From positions 1 to 64,000 of the forward strand of contig JAACJK010000119.1 of the NCBI GenBank assembly GCA_013368325.1: DNA of 64,000 bases, given 5' to 3'. The stretch is from Ephemerocybe angulata. Lineage: Eukaryota > Basidiomycota > Agaricomycetes > Agaricales > Psathyrellaceae. Positions within the stretch are counted from its first letter, which is position 1. Every line of letters begins with the position of its first letter. A model generated the notes under the pieces. That model was given only the letters and a program-made list of their open reading frames with translations. It did not search any database and was not told the origin of the DNA. A program made the position numbers and the translations under genes. Shown in pieces: positions 58,663 to 64,000 of the stretch.

Positions 58663-59460
58663 ATGGGGGGTACTACTTATTTAATTAAAAAGATGGTAGC
58701 TGATGTAGCTAATGGGTCATTTTCTAATTATGATACCAACCTTCATACCATTTACAATAGTGCAACATTAACTCAAACTTTAGTAAATAACATGGAGTTA
58801 GCTAGCAATACACATTATCAGGGTTTCGCAAATTTAAAACTATCGTTAATAGCCATAAATCCTTTTAATAAATTAGCCTTGATTAATATATTTTCTTGGG
58901 ATAATTTTATTTTAGGGACCGGATTATTTTTATCTACTACATTTTTTGTTGTTTTTTTTAGAGCAAAGTCATCTTTTATCGCTAATCAAGAAATCCAAGG
59001 GAATACTTTTCTTGGAGGAGAATTAGAAAGTCCCTTACCTAATTCTTTATTCTGTTATTTAAATATAAGTTGCAATGCTATCAAAATTTTTATTCAAGAT
59101 CTTAGATCAGAGTATCTCGAATTTAATGAGTTACTGCCTCAGTACCTATATATCCAAAATAGGGCAAACAATCTTCATGTTGATGAAGAATCATTTTGAT
59201 ATTTTATAATTTCTAAATTACCTGAGACTCCTGCGGGCCAGGCTGTTGAATTCGGTTCTTTGCTACACGCCGAAAGTCATTATATTAAATTATTAAATTC
59301 TTTAAAAGAGTTAATAGAATCAAGGTATCCTCATGTAGACTGAAGTATTATTAATAATTATATAATTAGTGAAGATTCCACAATTATTTTGCCTAGTCCT
59401 TATATGGAAGTGAGCAAATTACTATTTGACCTCATGACTCATGGTAATTTATTTAATTAG
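58663..59460 (+). CDS. orf265, mirror copy
   Basis: Arm-2 copy of 9845-10642, identical length, with in-frame TGA at 59197-59199 and 59341-59343 and TAG at 59458-59460. Confidence 0.62.
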
Positions 59461-60155
59461 TAGAGCAGGTTTTTTTTTTTATAGTAACCCTTTTTACTTT
59501 AAAAAAAAAATTACTAAATAAGTAATAGGAGCAGGCTTATTTTTTTTATTTACAAACATAAAAACAAAAATAAGTAGGACGATAGTCCAACTATAATAAA
59601 AGTGGAAATATACTTAATGCTTGTAATAATTAACCAATTTCAATTAAATAATTATTTAATAACTGGAAAATCTGGCTTATTTTTGTTTTTGTTTTGTTTA
59701 ATTTTTTTTGTATTTGTTACAAAAAAAATAACAGGCTAATTTTTTTGTTTTACTTTTTATTGTGTTGACTTTTTTTATCTGCTCAGTTATTTTTTTTGTT
59801 TTTACTTGACTTTTTTTATTTGTTTACTGTAAGATAGATAAAAAAAGTGATAAAAAAATTAGAATGGCCAGTAAGATAGATAAAAAAAGTGATAGTTGTA
59901 GTTATTTTTTTTGTAACAAATACAAAAAAATTAGATTGCCCAATTAATTTTTTTTTATCACTTTTTTTATTAACAATAAAAAAAGTCAACAAAAAAAAAA
60001 TAAGTCCTACAAAAAAAAAATAAACCAGTTATCACTTTTTTTTTAATATAAATAAAAAAAAAAAGTAACTAAATAAACAAAGAACTGGCCATTCGGCCTG
60101 GTGATAATAAAAATTAGTAGGGCTAATTTTAATCCAATAAACAAAAGAATCCTTA

Positions 60156-60917
60156 ATGTTAGAACAATTTAAATTAATTAATATAATTTTCAATGATGCT
60201 CCTCTTCCTTGGCAATTTGGATTCCAAGATAGCGCTGCACCTGGTTTTACAGGTTTAGTAACTTTACATAATACTATAGGATTTTATTTAATAGTAATAT
60301 TTCTATCTGTAGGTTGGGTATTATTTTCAGTAATGTATTATTATAGTTCAGCTAAAAATCCTATTGCTCATAAATATTTAACACACGGTACAGTATTAGA
60401 ATTAATTTGGACTATCACTCCCGCATTAATTTTAATTGCTATAGCTTTCCCATCTTTTAGATTATTATATTTAATGGATGAAGTTATTTCACCTACTTTA
60501 ACTATTAAAGTAGTAGGACATCAATGGTATTGGTCTTATGAATATTCTGATTTTATCACTGATAGTGGAGATTCTATTGATTTTGATTCTTACATGATAC
60601 CTGAATCAGATTTAGAATTAGGACAATTTAGATTATTAGATGTAGATAATAAATTAATTATACCAGTTGATTGCCATATTAGATTAATAGTTACTGGTGC
60701 GGATGTTTTACATTCTTTCGCTGTGCCTTCTTTAGGTTTAAAATTAGATGCGGTTCCAGGTAGATTAAATCAAGCTTCTTTCTTAGCTGAAAGAACTGGA
60801 ACATTCTATGGACAATGCTCTGAAATATGTGGAGTTTGGCACGGATTTATGCCTATTGTAGTAGAAGCAGTATCTTCACCTGATTTCTTAGTATGGATAG
60901 ATTCAGCAGCTTCTTAA
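60156..60917 (+). CDS. cox2: cytochrome c oxidase subunit 2, mirror copy
   Basis: Arm-2 copy of 8381-9142, identical 253-residue translation with all CuA ligands. Confidence 0.95.
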   Translation: MLEQFKLINIIFNDAPLPWQFGFQDSAAPGFTGLVTLHNTIGFYLIVIFLSVGWVLFSVMYYYSSAKNPIAHKYLTHGTVLELIWTITPALILIAIAFPSFRLLYLMDEVISPTLTIKVVGHQWYWSYEYSDFITDSGDSIDFDSYMIPESDLELGQFRLLDVDNKLIIPVDCHIRLIVTGADVLHSFAVPSLGLKLDAVPGRLNQASFLAERTGTFYGQCSEICGVWHGFMPIVVEAVSSPDFLVWIDSAAS

Positions 60918-61468
60918 TATCACTTTTTAATATAAAAAAAGTAATTGTAGTTAATTTTTCAGCACTAATTTTATTTACTTTTTAGAACTTTCAGGCTAAT
61001 TTTTTTGTTGTTTTAACAAAAAATAAGTGCCAGCTATTTTGTTTTTTTTTTTTTGTTTTATTGACTTTTTTTATCACTTTTTTCCAGATATAGATAAAAA
61101 AAGTCAACTGGCCATTCTAATTTTTTTATTTATTTTGATAAAAAAATAACTGAAAGTGATAAAAAAAATTAACAAATATAAAAAGTGAAAAAATTAACTA
61201 TACAATTAATTTTGTTAAAAAATTTTATCCCTAAGGATTGACTTTTTTATGTTTTACCGCAGGGTTGACTAATTTATTTATCTTAGCAGGGCTACCGCCC
61301 AGAAAATTAGCGATAAACAAAGAAAAAAAGTGATAAAAAAATAAAAGTAAATTAGAGACAGAGCTATCTTAATTTAACTAATCATAGTATTAAGTAATTA
61401 TACCTTCACTTTTTTTAAGTGAGGCAATAAATTTTAATTTATACTACTAAATCGAATCAATTAAAAAA

Positions 61469-62197
61469 ATGAATAAATTATTATTAGCTTTTAGGGAATT
61501 AACAAATAATCAAAATATGGATTTAAATCAAGGTGTGAATCTTTTAAGATATGGTAATAATGAAAACCCAGAATTTACTAGAAACAAATTTATGCATATA
61601 TATAGTTCATTAACTAGAACGGGTACTCGAAGCTCATTCTATGAAAATTTAGAATCTTTAAAGGAGTTACACCCACTAAATAAATACTTACTTTATGGAA
61701 TAGAAAAAATAAGTGATTTAGACTCCTATTGTTTTATGGTAAATAATAATAATTTATTTACTATTAGTTTAAATTATTTTCAGGAAAATGATTTAAGTAT
61801 GTTTAAACAGAAGGATCTAGATATTGTACCTGATAACGGGCATGTTGCAAATATATTAGGTATAATGAAGGATTATAAAATATACTTGACTGAATACATA
61901 GGTTACTATGAGAATGAACAAAATAATTATTCAGAAATGCCAGCTGATATAAGGAATGATCGGGATAATAAAGAACTTTTTTTAACTGAAAAAAATATGG
62001 TTCAATTAAAACTCAAGTCGTTCTTTTTATTAAATAAAAGGTTTAATAGTAGCTTAAATTTATTAGGTTTAGACATTCAAAAAATATACCCTAATTTCGA
62101 TATTAATAGCTTTTTAAATAATTATTATCTAGATCAAGCTTTATTAAACCCAGAATTAATTAACAATTTGCAGTACGTATTGGACTTTCTATCTTAA
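61469..62197 (+). CDS. orf242, mirror copy
   Basis: Arm-2 copy of 7099-7827, identical 242-residue translation. Its leader with the minimal 17-nt hairpin lies at about 61339-61468. Confidence 0.62.
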   Translation: MNKLLLAFRELTNNQNMDLNQGVNLLRYGNNENPEFTRNKFMHIYSSLTRTGTRSSFYENLESLKELHPLNKYLLYGIEKISDLDSYCFMVNNNNLFTISLNYFQENDLSMFKQKDLDIVPDNGHVANILGIMKDYKIYLTEYIGYYENEQNNYSEMPADIRNDRDNKELFLTEKNMVQLKLKSFFLLNKRFNSSLNLLGLDIQKIYPNFDINSFLNNYYLDQALLNPELINNLQYVLDFLS

Positions 62198-62715
62198 TAA
62201 TTCTTTAATTTTTACTAATCCAGTTAGTTGTAGTAAAAAAAAAAATTGATAAGGTTTGTAACCCTAATTTTTTTTTACTGACTGACTTATTACTAAGTTA
62301 TTTTTTATTTAAGAGTTATTTTTTACCGCAGGGTTTGTTTATTTATTGACTTTTTTTTATCTATCTGTGGACTAATTTTAATCTATCTTATAAACAGATC
62401 AAAAAAAGATATAAACAGATAACCCTTATCAATTTTTTTTGTTTTGTTTTACAAAAAAAATTAATTAGTAAAAAAATTAGTGCTGAATTGATAAGAAAAA
62501 TTATCAATAATAATAATTCCTTAAAAGAGAAAGAGGTTCAGACTTTTTTTATTACTTACTAATCCAGGCCTAAAGGCCAGTTGTAGTAAAAAAAAAATTG
62601 ATAAGGTTTTTATCAAAAGTCAATATAAAAAAAAAGTGATAAAAAAAAGTCAGTTAAATTCGTTTATTCATTTCACTTTTTTTGTTTAAATAAAAAAAGT
62701 CAGGAGATAGCCTAA

Positions 62716-62788
62716 GGGCCCTTAGCTTAATTGGTAGAGTATCTAATTGTCAATTAGAGGTGTTTCAGTTCGAATCTGTAAGGGCTCG
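62716..62788 (+). tRNA. trnD: tRNA-Asp (GUC), mirror copy
   Basis: Arm-2 copy of 6510-6582, same length. Confidence 0.88.
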
Positions 62789-63147
62789 ATAATAATAAAA
62801 TGAATATTTACAATTATTTTTTACCGCAAGGGTTATCACTTTTTTTATTAAAGTGATACTGGCCATTCTAATTTTTTTTGTATTGTTACAAAAAAAAATA
62901 ACTGTAAAAAAAGTCAATATTAGCCCTACTAAGTATGCTAAGTCATCCTAACAATTTTTCTAATTAACTAAGAATAATAGTTAAAAATTTCTAGGTTAAA
63001 CCTACTATAATGTTACTTACTAATCCAGGCCTAAAGGCCAGTTGTAGTAAAAAAAAAATTGATAAGGTTTATTTATAAAAAAAGTGATAAATTAATCTAG
63101 TTGTAGTTATTTTTTGTTACATAAAAAAAATTAGATTGCTCAATTAA

Positions 63148-63153
<6 letters not shown>

Positions 63154-63193
<40 letters not shown>

Positions 63194-63196
63194 TTA

Positions 63197-63241
<45 letters not shown>

Positions 63242-63246
63242 TAATA
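63154..63246. repeat. second turn: two poly-T blocks at a fold-back junction
   Basis: 37 T (63155-63191), then ATTTAAAAA, then 36 T (63201-63236). Before it the sequence follows arm-1 bases down to 6141 in reverse complement. After it the sequence follows arm-1 from about 6424 forward. No T-run near this length occurs elsewhere in the window. Confidence 0.85.
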
Positions 63247-63334
63247 AAAAAATTAAATGGCCAGTATCACTTTAATAAAAAAAGTGATAACCCTTGCGGT
63301 AAAAAATAATTGTAAATATTCATTTTATTATTAT

Positions 63335-63404
63335 CGAGCCCTTACAGATTCGAACTGAAACACTCTAATTGACAATTAGATACTCTACCAATAAGCTAAG
63401 GGCC
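63335..63404 (-). pseudogene. trnD: tRNA-Asp, damaged third copy
   Basis: Copy of 6510-6582 with at least three missing bases (GAAACACTCT for GAAACACCTCT, CCAATAAGC for CCAATTAAGC, AGGGCC for AGGGCCC). The pattern looks like single-read error, not decay. Confidence 0.8.
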
Positions 63405-63916
63405 TTAGGCTATCTCCTGACTTTTTTTATTTAAACAAAAAAGTGAAATGAATAAACGAATTTAACTGACTTTTTTTATCACTTTTTTTTATATTGACTT
63501 TTGATAAAACCTTATCAATTTTTTTTTTACTACAACTGGCCTTTAGGCCTGGATTAGTAAGTAATAAAAAAAGTCTGAACCTCTTTCTCTTTTAAGGAAT
63601 TATTATTATTGATAATTTTTCTTATCAATTCAGCACTAATTTTTTTACTAATTAATTTTTTTTGTAAAACAAAACAAAAAAATTGATAAGGGTTATCTGT
63701 TTATATCTTTTTTTGATCTGTTTATAAGATAGATTAAAATTAGTCCACAGATAGATAAAAAAAAGTCAATAAATAAACAAACCCTGCGGTAAAAAATAAC
63801 TCTTAAATAAAAATAACTTAGTAATAAGTCAGTCAGTAAAAAAAAATTAGGGTTACAAACCTTATCAATTTTTTTTTTTACTACAACTAACTGGATTAGT
63901 AAAAATTAAAGAATTA

Positions 63917-64000
63917 TTAAGATAGAAAGTCCAATACGTACTGCAAATTGTTAATTAATTCTGGGTTTAATAAAGCTTGATCTAGATAATAATTATTTAA
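63917..64000 (-). CDS. orf242, third copy, C-terminal fragment at the window edge
   Basis: The last 28 codons of orf242 (stop codon at 63919-63917), continuing beyond the window. Equivalent to 7099-7182. Confidence 0.7.
   Translation of the reverse strand, partial: LNNYYLDQALLNPELINNLQYVLDFLS

Larger units (their letters stand above)
63247..64000. repeat. third partial copy of arm-1 bases about 6424-7180
   Basis: Same orientation as arm 1, with more small deletions than arm 2. It ends at the window edge inside orf242. Confidence 0.9.

Overview
The window is fungal mitochondrial DNA: very AT-rich, with the respiratory-chain set (cob, cox1, cox2, cox3, atp6, atp8, atp9, nad2, nad3, nad4L, nad5, nad6), rnl, a fungal-type mitochondrial rps3 and 21 different tRNA genes. 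The nad4L-nad5 and nad2-nad3 couplings (3-nt gap and 1-nt overlap) are typical of filamentous and basidiomycete fungi. Protein flavour (Cox1, Cox2, Rps3) suggests Basidiomycota, but I cannot place it further. Four free-standing ORFs only make sense if TGA is read as Trp at some positions (translation table 4). nad1, nad4, rns and tRNAs for Ala, Ile(GAU), Leu(UAA) and Trp are not seen and presumably lie outside the window. No group I/II introns or homing endonuclease ORFs interrupt any gene.

Layout. Arm 1 (1-34701) is a normal gene map. Bases 1-10642 are transcribed on the minus strand: a partial membrane ORF, cob, tRNAs His-Gln-Thr-Phe-Glu-Met-Asn-Pro, nad6, tRNA-Asp, orf242, cox2, orf265. 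After a divergent spacer, about 11000-31177 is on the plus strand: rnl, orf248, atp9, tRNAs Lys-Leu-Arg, atp6, Val, Gly, nad4L, nad5, nad2, nad3, Ser(UGA), Arg(UCU), Ser(GCU), Tyr, Met, atp8, cox1, orf165. Then rps3 and a CAU tRNA (minus), cox3 and tRNA-Cys (plus). Arm 2 (34702-about 63153) is the reverse complement of 6141-34701, so every gene in that interval appears twice in mirror order. After two poly-T blocks the sequence folds back again (about 63247-64000), repeating arm-1 bases from about 6424 onward.

The two arms differ almost only by one-base indels, mostly contractions, in A/T homopolymers. These frameshift the arm-2 nad3, nad2, nad5, nad4L, atp6 and orf248. This pattern, plus the asymmetric poly-T turn, points to fold-back long reads and incomplete polishing rather than a real inverted-repeat genome. 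A hairpin-ended linear molecule or dimer is the biological alternative. Arm 1 also carries likely homopolymer errors in cob and rps3. Arm 1 should be used as the gene reference.

The striking biological feature is the spacer DNA. Nearly every intergenic stretch is built of short hairpin modules that nest inside one another: CAGGCC/GGCCAG cores, GGCCATTCTAATT.../...AATAACTG stems, TCACTTTTTT/AAAAAAGTGA stems, CCTGCGGTAA, and AGCAGGGCTACCGCCCAG. Copies also sit inside rnl and, in frame, inside nad2, nad6, rps3, orf165 and the first partial ORF. A leader shared by cox3, orf242 and orf165 carries the same hairpin at three sizes (17, 72 and 136 nt), which looks like stepwise insertion of mobile palindromes.
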